Shown here in pieces: positions 8,175 through 17,281 of a stretch of DNA of 64,000 nucleotides. The notes beneath the pieces were generated by a model. The model made no database searches. It saw nothing but the letters and a program-made list of their open reading frames with translations, and was not told the origin of the DNA. The stretch is taken from positions 1 through 64,000 of the forward strand of contig MESE01000111.1 of the NCBI GenBank assembly GCA_001770855.1. The letters are read 5' to 3'. Both the position numbers and the translations under genes were made by a program. Each line of letters opens with the position of its first letter. The first letter of the stretch is position 1. The DNA comes from Burkholderiales bacterium RIFCSPLOWO2_02_FULL_57_36. Its GTDB lineage: Bacteria; Pseudomonadota; Gammaproteobacteria; Burkholderiales; Burkholderiaceae_D.

Positions 8175-8969
8175 ATGAAAACCGAAGCCGTATTAGGAAA
8201 CGACAAAACATCAATCCAGGTAATCGAGCGCATGATAGCGTTATTGGACGCGCTCGCCCAATACCCGGACCCGGTCAGTCTCAAGGAATTATCGAAAATT
8301 ACCGGATTGCACCCTTCCACAGCCCATCGTATCTTGAACGACATGGTCATGAAGCGGTTTGTGGACCGTTCCGAACCCGGTTCATACCGGCTCGGGATGC
8401 GCCTGCTTGAACTGGGCAATATCGTCAAGAGCCGGTTGAACGTGCGTGAAGCGGCGCTGGATTTCATGCGCGCTTTGCACCGGAAAACCCAGCAGACCAT
8501 CAATTTGTCGGTACGGCAAAGCGATGAAATTGTCTATATCGACCGCGCTTTTTCGGAGCGATCCGGAATGCAGGTGGTACGTGCAATCGGCGGCCGCGCA
8601 CCGTTGCACCTGACATCGACCGGCAAACTGTTTTTATCGGTCGATGACGCCAAGGCGGTTCGCGCGTATGCCACCCGTACCGGGCTGGCAGGCCATAACA
8701 AGAATTCGATTACCGATCTTGCTCAACTGGAACGGGAGCTCAGCCTGGTACGTGCGCGCGGTTATGCGCGTGACAATGAGGAACTCGAACTGGGTGTCCG
8801 CTGCATGGCGGCGGGTATCCGCGATGATTCCGGAAAACTGATTGCCGGATTGTCGATCTCGGCGCCGGCGGATCGGCTGCAGGAAGAATGGATCGAGGAT
8901 TTGACGAATACCGTAAACCAGATCTCGTCGGTATTGGGATATGTGACGCACGGCCAAACGGGTTTCTGA
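8175..8969 (+). CDS. IclR-family transcriptional regulator
   Basis: A 264-residue regulator. Residues roughly 10-80 form the winged helix (IQVIERMIALLDALAQ, LKELSKITGLHPSTAHRIL, YRLGMRLLELG). The rest is the GAF-like IclR effector domain (TINLSVRQSDEIVYIDR, GRAPLHLTSTGKLFL, GYARDNEELELGVRCMAA). ATG at 8175 is used because the helix-turn-helix follows directly. It is transcribed away from lldD across 239 bases, so control of hydroxyacid oxidation is the likely job. A terminator follows the stop codon. Confidence 0.9.
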   Translation: MKTEAVLGNDKTSIQVIERMIALLDALAQYPDPVSLKELSKITGLHPSTAHRILNDMVMKRFVDRSEPGSYRLGMRLLELGNIVKSRLNVREAALDFMRALHRKTQQTINLSVRQSDEIVYIDRAFSERSGMQVVRAIGGRAPLHLTSTGKLFLSVDDAKAVRAYATRTGLAGHNKNSITDLAQLERELSLVRARGYARDNEELELGVRCMAAGIRDDSGKLIAGLSISAPADRLQEEWIEDLTNTVNQISSVLGYVTHGQTGF

Positions 8970-9032
8970 CAGAAGCAATAGCGCCGGCTTGCCGGGAGTG
9001 GCGCACCAGTCTCGAATCGAGCGATCCGGGAT

Positions 9033-9065
9033 AAAAAAAGACGAACCATGAGTTCGTCTTTTTTT
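9033..9065. terminator. Bidirectional intrinsic terminator
   Basis: A 14-bp stem (AAAAAAAGACGAAC with GTTCGTCTTTTTTT) around a 5-base loop, with an A-run on one side and a T-run on the other. It serves both the IclR gene (plus) and the peptidase gene at 9084 (minus). Confidence 0.85.
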
Positions 9066-9083
9066 ATTCAGGCCATTTAAGAA

Positions 9084-10199
9084 TCATCCTTGTACTGCTT
9101 GCGCGGATCGGGAGATTACCGATGGTTTAACCGATTCCAGCCATTTTCGGATGCGCGAGGCATCGCCCAGCCGCGACAACCTACCTTTGGAATCCAGGAA
9201 GACCATGACGATCGAGCGCCCTTCGATGATGGCCTGCATCACCAGGCAGCGTCCGGCTTCTGAAATATAGCCAGTCTTTTGCAGGCTGATTTCCCATTCC
9301 GGGTTTGCCACCAGATGGTTGGAATTCCTGTATTGAAGCGTGGCCCAGCCTGGATCGACTGCATATTGGCTATCCGTTGAATATTCACGGATGATCGGGT
9401 GTTGAGAGGCTGCAACGACGAGTTTGGCGAGATCGCGCCCGCTTGAAATATTATTGCTCGACAGGCCAGTAGGCTCGACGAAGCGCGTATGGGTCATGCC
9501 GAGGCCTGCGGCTTTTGCATTCATTGCCGCGACAAAGGATGGCAGGCCGCCCGGATAATGCCGGCCCAAGGCAGATGCCGCACGATTTTCCGAACTCATG
9601 AGCGCGATATGCAGCATGTTGGCGCGCGTTAACTGGGACCCTACACGGAGACGGGAATAGGAATTTTTTTCCCTGTCGATATCTTCTTCGGTAACGGTCA
9701 ATAACTCATTCATATTCTGCTTGGACTCGACTACAACCAGGCTGGTCATCAATTTTGTAATGGAAGCGATCGGCAATGCGAGTTGCGCATTTTTTTCAAA
9801 CAACACTTCGGAAGTCGATTGATCCATCACCAATGCAACATGTGATTTCAAGCCGGGAGGGTCTTGAGTCAAAGCCAGTTTTGCCGTGTCCTCGGCACTT
9901 CTCGGCGAAGGGGCGGCCGGTTGAATGACTGTATAGGCGGCATTTTGAAACCCGGGTTTTTGTTTGACGCCCCCAATAATAACTTTTCTATTGTTGCTCG
10001 AGCGCACATAGGTACGTATCCCACGCTTTTGCGCAATGAGTTTCTTTGTGGTCGATCGACGTTTGCCGGCAATAACGGTTTTTTTTGCCCCGCTTTTTTT
10101 CCGGACATCGGTATTCGATGCTCCCGCAGCTATCGCGTCAGGCAGGATAAAAATGATGAATAACAAGGAAAAAACAATCCCTAACGCGGATTTCCCCAT
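9084..10199 (-). CDS. pbpG: D-alanyl-D-alanine endopeptidase (PBP7-type, family S11)
   Basis: A 371-residue penicillin-binding peptidase that cuts or trims peptidoglycan cross-links in the periplasm. A signal peptide (hydrophobic stretch residues 7-24 ending IAAG) is followed by an unusually basic linker of about 60 residues (SGAKKTVIAGKRRSTTKKL). The serine hydrolase motifs are all present: Ser146-x-x-Lys149 (ASITK), Ser203-Glu-Asn205, and Lys308-Thr-Gly. The basic linker may bind anionic wall polymers; that is inference. It shares a bidirectional terminator with the IclR gene. Confidence 0.88.
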   Translation of the reverse strand: MGKSALGIVFSLLFIIFILPDAIAAGASNTDVRKKSGAKKTVIAGKRRSTTKKLIAQKRGIRTYVRSSNNRKVIIGGVKQKPGFQNAAYTVIQPAAPSPRSAEDTAKLALTQDPPGLKSHVALVMDQSTSEVLFEKNAQLALPIASITKLMTSLVVVESKQNMNELLTVTEEDIDREKNSYSRLRVGSQLTRANMLHIALMSSENRAASALGRHYPGGLPSFVAAMNAKAAGLGMTHTRFVEPTGLSSNNISSGRDLAKLVVAASQHPIIREYSTDSQYAVDPGWATLQYRNSNHLVANPEWEISLQKTGYISEAGRCLVMQAIIEGRSIVMVFLDSKGRLSRLGDASRIRKWLESVKPSVISRSAQAVQG

Positions 10200-10434
10200 C
10201 TGCGGCTCCCCTTTTGATGCTTGGAATTAACATTTTTCAGTGTAGCAAAATCATGAAAATTCGCAAGATAATTAAGGGGTTAGCTGATGCTATTAAACAA
10301 TTTTCTAATCAATAATTGTAATTTCTCAATCTTTCAATAAATACAATAAGATTTGTCTTTTCCGTTCGATATAGCGCAAGGCAAAAGATTAAGCCTGCAT
10401 ATTGCAAGCCGAACCGGACTTGCCACAAAGAAGA

Positions 10435-11130
10435 TTATTCAAGGAACTTCACGAACGCCGATACCGGTTCCCTTTCGGTGACCAAGGTGTTTTCTATCTT
10501 TCCCGGATCCGCAAAGCCAAGTGACATACCGCACACCACTTGTTCGCTGTCCGGCAAATCGAGCACGCTGGAAATGACTTTGTGATATTGCGTGAATGCG
10601 GCTTGCGGACAGGTATCAAGCCCTCGGCCGCGAGCCGCAACCATGATGTTTTGCAAGAACATGCCATAGTCAAGCCATGATCCAAGCTCCAATATCCGAT
10701 CGATCGTGAATATCATTCCGACGGGTGCGTCGAAGAATCGATAATTGCGGGCATGCTGCGCCTGCATGCCCGCCTTGTTGTCCCGGCCGAGGCCCAGCAA
10801 AGAGTACAAGTCCCATCCGATCTTGCGGCGCCGATCGATGTAGGGCGATACCCATTGCTGCGGATAATAGTGATACTCCTCGGAATGCTGGCTGGAGAGT
10901 TCCGGATCGAGATATACCTTGAGAATTTCGTCCGACAGCCTTTGCTTGGTCTCTCCTGTCAATACGTAGACTTTCCAGGGCTGGGTATTGGTGCCGGATG
11001 GTGCGTGCGATGCAACGTGCAGGATCGCTTCGACATCTTCCTGCGCGACCGGTGTTGGCAGGAAAGCACGGATCGAACGACGCGATGTAATCGCTTCGTC
11101 GACGATTTTCTGTCTGTCGTTTTCAAGCAT
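10435..11130 (-). CDS. Nitroreductase-family flavoprotein
   Basis: A 231-residue FMN-dependent NAD(P)H oxidoreductase of the nitro-FMN reductase fold. Visible signatures: the FMN phosphate segment SRRSIRAFL, the SHAPSGTNTQPW segment near FMN, MFLQNIMVAARGRGLDTCPQ and VCGMSLGFAD. The natural substrate is unknown. ATG at 11130 is chosen because the domain starts there; it overlaps the stop of the upstream thioesterase gene by 8 bases, so the two are translationally coupled. It is the last gene of a four-gene overlapping operon. Confidence 0.88.
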   Translation of the reverse strand: MLENDRQKIVDEAITSRRSIRAFLPTPVAQEDVEAILHVASHAPSGTNTQPWKVYVLTGETKQRLSDEILKVYLDPELSSQHSEEYHYYPQQWVSPYIDRRRKIGWDLYSLLGLGRDNKAGMQAQHARNYRFFDAPVGMIFTIDRILELGSWLDYGMFLQNIMVAARGRGLDTCPQAAFTQYHKVISSVLDLPDSEQVVCGMSLGFADPGKIENTLVTEREPVSAFVKFLE

Positions 11131-11572
11131 AATTGTCCTCCTGGATGTGGATCGATCGCAGCAGCCCGCGCATGCCGTCGGGGATGGAAGCGGGTTTGCG
11201 CGATAAGCGATCGACATATACGTGAATGAAGTGCCCTTGCGCCGAAGCGGTCTCTTCATTTTCGCGAAAAATACTCACTTCATAACGCACGCTCGAATTA
11301 CCCAGTCTGGTGACGCACAAGCCCGCGGTTATCCGTTCCGGAAATGCAATCGATGAAAAATAATTGCACTGGGTTTCCACAACCAGTCCGATCACCGGGC
11401 CATGCTCGATATCGAGTGCGCCATTGGTTATCAGGAATTGGTTGACCACCGTGTCGAACCAGCTGTAATAGACAACATTATTGACATGACCGTACGCATC
11501 ATTGTCCATCCAGCGCGTAGTAATCTCGTGAAAATGCTGAAACTCACTTCTCTTTTTGGCCCCAATCCGCAT
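11123..11572 (-). CDS. Acyl-CoA thioesterase, 4HBT hotdog family
   Basis: A 149-residue single hotdog-fold thioesterase, expected to hydrolyse an acyl- or aryl-CoA. The catalytic region TTRWMDNDAYGHVNNVVYYSWFDT carries the conserved aspartate and the GHVNN loop. The start ATG (11570-11572) overlaps the stop codon of the upstream EamA gene as TAATG. The gene overlaps the following nitroreductase by 8 bases. Partner genes do not reveal the CoA substrate. Confidence 0.88.
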   Translation of the reverse strand: MRIGAKKRSEFQHFHEITTRWMDNDAYGHVNNVVYYSWFDTVVNQFLITNGALDIEHGPVIGLVVETQCNYFSSIAFPERITAGLCVTRLGNSSVRYEVSIFRENEETASAQGHFIHVYVDRLSRKPASIPDGMRGLLRSIHIQEDNYA

Positions 11573-12483
11573 TATTTCCTCACCACAAAAGCAACTCCAA
11601 TCACTGCCAGCACCATTCCTGCTATCCCAATGATGCTGAACCCTTCGCCAAACATGATCCATGCCATGACCGCCGTCGTCGGCGGAGTCAGATACAACAA
11701 ACTGGTCACACGCGTCGCGGCGCTTTTGCGAATCAGCGCAAATAGCAGGAAAATCGCACCGATCGACAATGCGAATATCGACCAGAGCAACGCGCCGATG
11801 AAACGCGGCGTCCACTCCACCGTTTCGAGACCCGGCGTCAGATGTTCAAAAACGATTGCAAACGGCAGGATAACAAACAACGATGCGGCGAATTGGATTG
11901 CGGTACCGGTGCGCAAATCAAAATGGGCGCAATAGCGCTTTTGATAAAGCGTACCGACTGTGATCGACAACAGCGCGAACATGGACAACCAGATACTTTC
12001 CCATGGCAACCCGGTCAGCGTAATCTTGTTGGACAACACCAGCGCCACACCGGACAAACCCAGCACCAGGCCCACCCATTGGCGCCCCCGCACCGACTCC
12101 CCGATCAGCGGTGCCGCGAACGCGGTCAGCACCGGCTGCATGCCGACGATCAGCGCCGACAGAGCGGCAGGCATGCCGAGCTTGATGGCGCACCATACGC
12201 CACCCAGATAACCCGCCTGCACCAATATCCCGGCAAATGCGATATGGCGAAATTTTCCGGCCGGCCAGGGCGCCCGCATCAAGATCACGATCGGAATCAA
12301 GACCGCCAATACGCCCGTGAAACGCAGCAATAGAAAAGTCAGTGGCGGCGCGTAAGGCAATCCAAACTTGGCAACGATGAACCCGGTGCTCCAGATCAAT
12401 ACAAAAATCCAGGGCATCGCCGCTATCCAGGAATTTGGCATTCCGTCGGCCGAAGGAAAGGCGGATGTTTCATCTGAGTTCAT
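11572..12483 (-). CDS. EamA/DMT-family transporter
   Basis: A 303-residue inner-membrane protein with about ten hydrophobic helices in two EamA repeats, the layout of drug/metabolite exporters such as RhaT- and RarD-like carriers. Typical pieces: [13 protein letters not shown] near the N-terminus, [32 protein letters not shown], and in the second repeat [20 protein letters not shown]. Its ATG overlaps the stop of the upstream HDAC-like gene as ATGA. Substrate unknown; neighbours suggest a small acylated or amine compound, which is speculation. Confidence 0.87.
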   Translation of the reverse strand: MNSDETSAFPSADGMPNSWIAAMPWIFVLIWSTGFIVAKFGLPYAPPLTFLLLRFTGVLAVLIPIVILMRAPWPAGKFRHIAFAGILVQAGYLGGVWCAIKLGMPAALSALIVGMQPVLTAFAAPLIGESVRGRQWVGLVLGLSGVALVLSNKITLTGLPWESIWLSMFALLSITVGTLYQKRYCAHFDLRTGTAIQFAASLFVILPFAIVFEHLTPGLETVEWTPRFIGALLWSIFALSIGAIFLLFALIRKSAATRVTSLLYLTPPTTAVMAWIMFGEGFSIIGIAGMVLAVIGVAFVVRK

Positions 12484-13421
12484 TTAGGCCCAACCGAATT
12501 CATGCCGCACCGCCTTTCGGGATTTCGCTGCCTGGAGATGCGCGCGGCAATGGCGATCGTTTGCACATGCACCGCGACCGTATCCTGGATATTCCTGCCG
12601 TAACCGCCCGCCATCGTAACCGCTACCGGGATTTTGCGCTGATACGCCTGTTCCATGACCAGTCTGTCCCGCATCGCCAGCCCGCCCAGGGTCAGCTTCA
12701 TTCGCCCCAGCCGATCTCCCTCATGAGGGTCGGCCCCGGCGAGATAAATGATCAACTGCGGCGCGAAACGGGAAAATAAATCAGCCAAAGCCCTTTCCAG
12801 CGCGGCGATGTAGTCGTTATCGCCTATTCCGTCCGGCAGCGCCACATCCAGGTCACCCGGCTCTTTTGCGAACGGATAGTTGTGTTCGCCATGCAGCGAT
12901 AGCGTAAATACCGAATCGTCGCAGGCAAGAATGGACGCGGTGCCGTTGCCTTGATGGACATCGAGATCGACGATGGCCACCCGTGCTGCTCGGCGCTCCG
13001 CCTGCATCAGGCGAGCAGCCGCCGCGACATCGTTGAATACGCAAAACCCTTCGCCATGATCAGCAAATGCATGATGCGTCCCGCCGGCCAGGTTGACTGC
13101 GGCACCTTGGTCCATTGCCGCACGGCAGGCTGCGATCGTCGCGCCCACCGAACGGCGCGACCGTTCGACCATTTGTTGCGTCCATGGGAACCCAATGGCC
13201 TTTTGCTCCGCCGCCGATAAAGCACCGGTTGAGACACGGCGAATGTAATCGGGATGGTGCGCCAGTGCCAGCATGCCATCCGTCGCGGCCGGCGCTTCGC
13301 AAAGTTCGAGATCGGGAATAGCTTTTTGCGCGCCTTCCCGGATCAGGCGGTACTTCTGCATCGGGAAACGATGCCCGGTTGGTAGCGGCAACACGAAATG
13401 GTCGCTGTAGAAGGCGTTCAA
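12480..13421 (-). CDS. Histone deacetylase-like (class II) amidohydrolase
   Basis: A roughly 313-residue zinc hydrolase of the arginase/deacetylase fold, related to acetoin-utilisation AcuC and acetylpolyamine amidohydrolases; bacterial members remove acyl groups from small amines or proteins. Seen: [38 protein letters not shown] (His-His dyad), [10 protein letters not shown] (zinc Asp and His), [13 protein letters not shown] (zinc Asp) and MAGGYG. The frame is open to an ATG at 13484, but family proteins begin near [11 protein letters not shown], so the TTG at 13421 is chosen; neither start has a clear ribosome site. First gene of the overlapping operon. Confidence 0.85.
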   Translation of the reverse strand: MNAFYSDHFVLPLPTGHRFPMQKYRLIREGAQKAIPDLELCEAPAATDGMLALAHHPDYIRRVSTGALSAAEQKAIGFPWTQQMVERSRRSVGATIAACRAAMDQGAAVNLAGGTHHAFADHGEGFCVFNDVAAAARLMQAERRAARVAIVDLDVHQGNGTASILACDDSVFTLSLHGEHNYPFAKEPGDLDVALPDGIGDNDYIAALERALADLFSRFAPQLIIYLAGADPHEGDRLGRMKLTLGGLAMRDRLVMEQAYQRKIPVAVTMAGGYGRNIQDTVAVHVQTIAIAARISRQRNPERRCGMNSVGPK

Positions 13422-13595
13422 AACTGGGAAAGATGAATGGAAAGACAACAGAAGTCTATCATGGGCAGGGAAACCGACCGCCATGCGCCAGACAGGCTAT
13501 TCCAGTGATAGCGTTATCATCTTTACAAGAAGAAAGTGTTGCGCCATGTTGCGACAATGGTTACACTTTTTTTGCCGCACTGCCGTATAGATTGC

Positions 13596-13623
13596 TTGAC
13601 ATACTGGAATTATCACTTACAAT
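13596..13623 (+). promoter_or_regulatory. Sigma-70 promoter of the phasin gene
   Basis: TTGACA (13596-13601) and TACAAT (13618-13623) are separated by 16 bases, a near-consensus housekeeping promoter. Strong expression fits a phasin. A near-palindrome overlaps the expected start point. Confidence 0.75.
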
Positions 13624-13628
13624 ACAGA

Positions 13629-13644
13629 TTGTTGCGGTGCACAA
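13629..13644. promoter_or_regulatory. Operator-like near-palindrome at the phasin transcription start
   Basis: TTGTTGCGGTGCACAA lies 6 bases after the -10 element. Its inner TGC-n-n-n-GCA and outer TTGT/ACAA ends are almost symmetric. Repression of phasin genes by PhaR, which recognises TGC/GCA-rich sites, is established in PHA producers; this site as a PhaR operator is inference. Confidence 0.45.
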
Positions 13645-13697
13645 TTTTCGTGATGCGGCACCGGTTGCAAACCTTCTATATCTCACAGGAGAAACTT

Positions 13698-14267
13698 ATG
13701 TTTTCGTTCCAAGAACAGTTTTCAGCAGCGACCAAATCAAATCTCGAAGCACAAATCGCGTTGATGACGGCATTTACCAGCAAGGCTTTCGAGAGCATCG
13801 AAAAAGTAATCGACCTGAACATGAATGTTGCCAAAGCCTCGCTCGAAGAATCCGCAACCAACGTCCAGCAATTATTGTCCGCCAAGGATCCGCAAGAATT
13901 TTTCGCGCTCACCGCTGCGCAAGCTCAGCCGACCGCTGAAAAGGCGATGTCGTACGGCCGTCACCTGGCCGGAATCGCGTCCAGCACGCAGGCAGAGTTC
14001 ACCAAGGCTGCTGAAGCGCAAATCGCAGAAACCAACCGCAAGGTCGTCGCTCTGGTTGAAGAGATCAGCAAGAATGCACCGGCCGGCACGGAAAATGCGG
14101 TTGCACTTGTGAAGTCCGCGATCGGCAGCGCCAATTCCGGCTACGAGCAGTTGAGCAAAACAACCAAGCAAGCCGTGGAAGCATTCGAAACCAACATCAA
14201 TGCTGCAGCTACGCAATTTACCCAGGCATCGGCTAAAAATACCAGCCGCGCTTCCACCCGGAAGTAA
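13698..14267 (+). CDS. phaP: Phasin (PHA granule-coating protein)
   Basis: A 189-residue phasin of the family TIGR01841/phasin_2. Amphipathic helical protein that coats polyhydroxyalkanoate granules and controls their size and number. Pieces typical of the family: FSFQEQFSAATKSNLEAQ at the N-terminus, FESIEKVIDLNMNVAKASLEES, and a long Ala-rich helical centre with a basic tail (SRASTRK). ATG at 13698 follows AGGAG. It is monocistronic, with its own strong promoter and an intrinsic terminator. No PHA synthase gene is in the window. Confidence 0.93.
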   Translation: MFSFQEQFSAATKSNLEAQIALMTAFTSKAFESIEKVIDLNMNVAKASLEESATNVQQLLSAKDPQEFFALTAAQAQPTAEKAMSYGRHLAGIASSTQAEFTKAAEAQIAETNRKVVALVEEISKNAPAGTENAVALVKSAIGSANSGYEQLSKTTKQAVEAFETNINAAATQFTQASAKNTSRASTRK

Positions 14268-14347
14268 GCTGCGCCGCAATCGGCAAGCGCCTGAGCTGCT
14301 TGCCGATGCATTGAAACCGGTTCCGGAAGATATGGATACCAATTCAA

Positions 14348-14378
14348 ATGCCCCGGATTTTCCGGGGCATTTTTTTGC
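14348..14378 (+). terminator. Intrinsic terminator after phaP
   Basis: Stem ATGCCCCGGA/TCCGGGGCAT with a 3-base loop followed by seven T residues. It ends the phasin transcript and separates it from the converging iron permease gene. Confidence 0.88.
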
Positions 14379-14398
14379 GCCCGCGATGTTCGTCCGGC

Positions 14399-16066
14399 CT
14401 AGCGATTCTGCCTGGCGATGGCGCGAGCCAATATCACCACCGGTACAAACGCGATCATTACAATCGTGAACGCGGGTAATGCCGCTTCCGCCAGACGCTC
14501 ATCCGCTGCAAGCTGGTAGGTAATCACTGCCAAGGTATCGAAATTGAATGGGCGTATGGTCAAGGTCGCCGGCAACTCCTTGACCACATCGACGAAGACC
14601 AGCAAGCCCGCCGTCACCACACTGCGCCATAACAATGGCGTATGTATCCGCAACAGCATCGAGCCCAAACCATGTCCCAGGCTGCGCGCGCTGGCGTCCA
14701 TGCTCGGCGTGATCTTGACCAGGCCTGCTTGCACACTTTGATAGGACACTGCCATAAACCGCACCAGGTATGCGTAGATCAGCGCCATCAAACTTCCGGT
14801 TAAAACAAACCCCGTGCCGTAATCGGCGCTCCATTGATCGATGCGCGATAGCGGAATCAATATGCCGACCGCGATCACCGCTCCCGGAATCGCATAGCCC
14901 ATGCTGACGATGCGATTGCAAGCTGCCTGGATGGTGCTTTTGTCGACCCGGGCCGCATACGCGAGCAACAGGCAAATCACGATCGCAATGACCGCGGTAA
15001 TGCCTGCAGCCGCGACTGTGTTGAATAACCAGTCGAAATAACGAACGCCGAGGTTCATTGATTCTTCCCCCAGCAAAAGCCGCAGCAGTATCAGCACGGG
15101 CAGCAGAAATCCCAGCAAAACCGGGACCGCACAGAACAGGCTTGCGGCCCAGGCTGCAGCGCCACCCAATCGGTGCGCCGGCTGAACATCGATGCGCCCG
15201 CCGGTCGCGTAATAGCGCGCCCGCCCCCGGCTCTTCTGTTCGAGAAACATCAAGCCGGTCACGGTAAGCAGCAGCACTGCGGCAATCTGCGCAGCCGCGA
15301 TGCGATCGGAGAATGCATACCAGGACTTGTAGATACCGGTAGTCAAGGTAGGGACGCCGAAATACGCTACGGTGCCGTAATCGGCGAGCGTCTCCATCAA
15401 TGCCAATGCGATGCCGGCCGCGGCCGCGGGCCGTACCAACGGCAGGCTGATCTTGAAAAACGCTTCCCAAGGTCCGGCGCCCAAGGTGCGTGCGGCATCC
15501 CACATGCGCGGGCTACGTTCCAGAAACGCATTGCGCACCAGCAGATAAACATACGGATACAGCACCAGCGCAAATAAAATTCCGGCGCCGCCCACTGAAC
15601 GTATTTGAGGAAACCAGTATTCGCGCGCCTGCCACCCGAAGCTTGCCCGCAGCGCAGTCTGCACCGGACCGGAAAACTGCAGAAAATCGGTATAGGCGTA
15701 AGCGACCACATACGCGGGCATTGCCAAGGGCAGCACCAGTGCCCACTCGAACAAGCGTTTTCCGGGAAAATCGAATACAACCACCAGCCATGCGCTACCG
15801 ATGCCGATCGTCGTCGCCAAGACCATCACGATGGCTGCGATGGCAAGGCTGTTGCCGACATATTCCGGCAGGACGGTGGACCACAAGTGGGCGAACGTCG
15901 CATCGCCGGCGCCGGCGCCATCCAAAGCCAATCCCGGCACCAGATTGGACAGTACGCCAATGATCGGCACGCCGACCAGTAAAGCGATCGCCATCGACGC
16001 AATCAGCAACGGATGTATTCCGCCGGCTTGACGTTGTAATGTGATGAAAGGGGAACTTGAATGCAT
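14399..16066 (-). CDS. fbpB: Iron(III) ABC transporter permease (FbpB-type)
   Basis: A 555-residue inner-membrane protein with two fused binding-protein-dependent permease domains (about twelve helices), the layout of FbpB/SfuB ferric permeases. EAA loops are visible in both halves: first half around DAARTLGAGPWEAFFKISLPL, second half around DASARSLGHGLGSMLLRIHTPL. The ATP-binding partner is divergently encoded across 96 bases; no periplasmic binding protein gene is adjacent, so the ligand (ferric iron versus another oxyanion-chelate) rests on family and the Fur-like box. Converges with phaP. Confidence 0.85.
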   Translation of the reverse strand: MHSSSPFITLQRQAGGIHPLLIASMAIALLVGVPIIGVLSNLVPGLALDGAGAGDATFAHLWSTVLPEYVGNSLAIAAIVMVLATTIGIGSAWLVVVFDFPGKRLFEWALVLPLAMPAYVVAYAYTDFLQFSGPVQTALRASFGWQAREYWFPQIRSVGGAGILFALVLYPYVYLLVRNAFLERSPRMWDAARTLGAGPWEAFFKISLPLVRPAAAAGIALALMETLADYGTVAYFGVPTLTTGIYKSWYAFSDRIAAAQIAAVLLLTVTGLMFLEQKSRGRARYYATGGRIDVQPAHRLGGAAAWAASLFCAVPVLLGFLLPVLILLRLLLGEESMNLGVRYFDWLFNTVAAAGITAVIAIVICLLLAYAARVDKSTIQAACNRIVSMGYAIPGAVIAVGILIPLSRIDQWSADYGTGFVLTGSLMALIYAYLVRFMAVSYQSVQAGLVKITPSMDASARSLGHGLGSMLLRIHTPLLWRSVVTAGLLVFVDVVKELPATLTIRPFNFDTLAVITYQLAADERLAEAALPAFTIVMIAFVPVVILARAIARQNR

Positions 16067-16098
16067 GAAAATGCGCGATTTGCTTCACGATGTAACTG

Positions 16099-16120
16099 AA
16101 TGAGAATTATAATCAATTGC
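16099..16120. promoter_or_regulatory. Fur-box-like sequence between fbpB and fbpC
   Basis: AATGAGAATTATAATCAATTGC resembles the ferric uptake regulator box (GATAATGATAATCATTATC) with matching GAgAAT/ATaATC core. It is in the 96-base divergent intergenic region, where it could regulate both transporter genes. Match quality was judged by eye. Confidence 0.55.
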
Positions 16121-16162
16121 AGATTACATCGATGCAATTATTTCATTGCAAGAATACAACCT

Positions 16163-17263
16163 ATGAGCATCAATCCTTCGTCCTCCGTCTATCTCGCTGT
16201 CGAATCGATTCGCGTGGGCTATGCGCTCGGCCGTCAAATCAATGAAATCGTTCACAGCCTGTCGTTCTCGCTGGCACACGGCGAACTCGGCTGCCTGCTG
16301 GGACCGTCAGGATGCGGCAAAACGACGGTTTTGCGCGCGATTGCCGGTTTCGAATCGCTGATCGATGGCCGCATTGCGCTCGGCGGCAGGGAATTGAGCA
16401 GAAAAGGCTTCAGCGCGCCGCCCGAGATGCGCCAGATCGGCGTCGTGTTCCAGGACTATGCATTGTTTCCACACTTGTCGGTGGCCGACAACATCGGGTT
16501 CGGTTTGCGGAAATTGCGGTCGTCCGAACGTGATGCGCGTGTCGCTCAGCTACTGTCGCTGGTCGGACTCGCGTCCCGGGGGCGCCAGTATCCGCATGAA
16601 CTGTCCGGCGGCCAGCAGCAGCGCGTTGCGCTGGCTCGCGCTCTCGCACCCAGACCGGATCTGTTATTGCTGGATGAACCGTTTTCCAACCTCGACGTCG
16701 ATTTGCGCGAGCGTCTGGCGATCGAAGTACGCGACATACTAAAAGAGCTGGGAACCACCGCGGTGCTGGTGACCCATGATCAGCACGAAGCATTCGCGCT
16801 GGCCGATCATATCGGTGTGATGGAGGAAGGCGTCATCGTGCAGTGGGATAGCGCATACAATCTCTATCATCGCCCCGCCAATCGTTTCGTAGCGGATTTC
16901 ATCGGCCAGGGTGTGTTCGCGCCGGGGACGGTCGATCTGCCGAACCAGAAGGTCAATATCGAGCTGGGCAGCCTGCCGCTGTGGCAAGGCGTGGACGTGT
17001 GCGCCACCGATGAAAAAGATGCGCATCATGTGGACGTTCTATTGCGTGCCGACGACGTGATTCACGACGATGCGAGTCAGTTGCAAGCGGAGGTAGTGCG
17101 CAAGGCGTTCCGCGGCGCCGAGTTCTTATACACCTTGAAGCTGCCGAGCGGGCAGCAATTGCTGGCGCTGGTGCCGTCACACCACGATCATGCGATCGGC
17201 GAAAAAATCGGGATTCGGCTCGAAGCCGATCACGTGGTGACTTTTCCGGTGCATTCGCAATAA
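16163..17263 (+). CDS. fbpC: Iron(III) ABC transporter ATP-binding protein (FbpC-type)
   Basis: A 366-residue ATPase that powers the divergent permease. Walker A GPSGCGKTT, Q-loop VVFQDYALFPHLSV, signature LSGGQQQRVALARAL, Walker B LLLLDEPFSNLD and the H-loop VLVTHDQHEAFAL are all intact. A C-terminal TOBE-like domain (about residues 245-366) follows. ATG at 16163 is preferred over an open frame to 16100; the upstream frame contains the Fur-like box. It converges with the DUF349 gene. Confidence 0.9.
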   Translation: MSINPSSSVYLAVESIRVGYALGRQINEIVHSLSFSLAHGELGCLLGPSGCGKTTVLRAIAGFESLIDGRIALGGRELSRKGFSAPPEMRQIGVVFQDYALFPHLSVADNIGFGLRKLRSSERDARVAQLLSLVGLASRGRQYPHELSGGQQQRVALARALAPRPDLLLLDEPFSNLDVDLRERLAIEVRDILKELGTTAVLVTHDQHEAFALADHIGVMEEGVIVQWDSAYNLYHRPANRFVADFIGQGVFAPGTVDLPNQKVNIELGSLPLWQGVDVCATDEKDAHHVDVLLRADDVIHDDASQLQAEVVRKAFRGAEFLYTLKLPSGQQLLALVPSHHDHAIGEKIGIRLEADHVVTFPVHSQ

Positions 17264-17281
17264 TCCCGGATTCCTCCGCAA

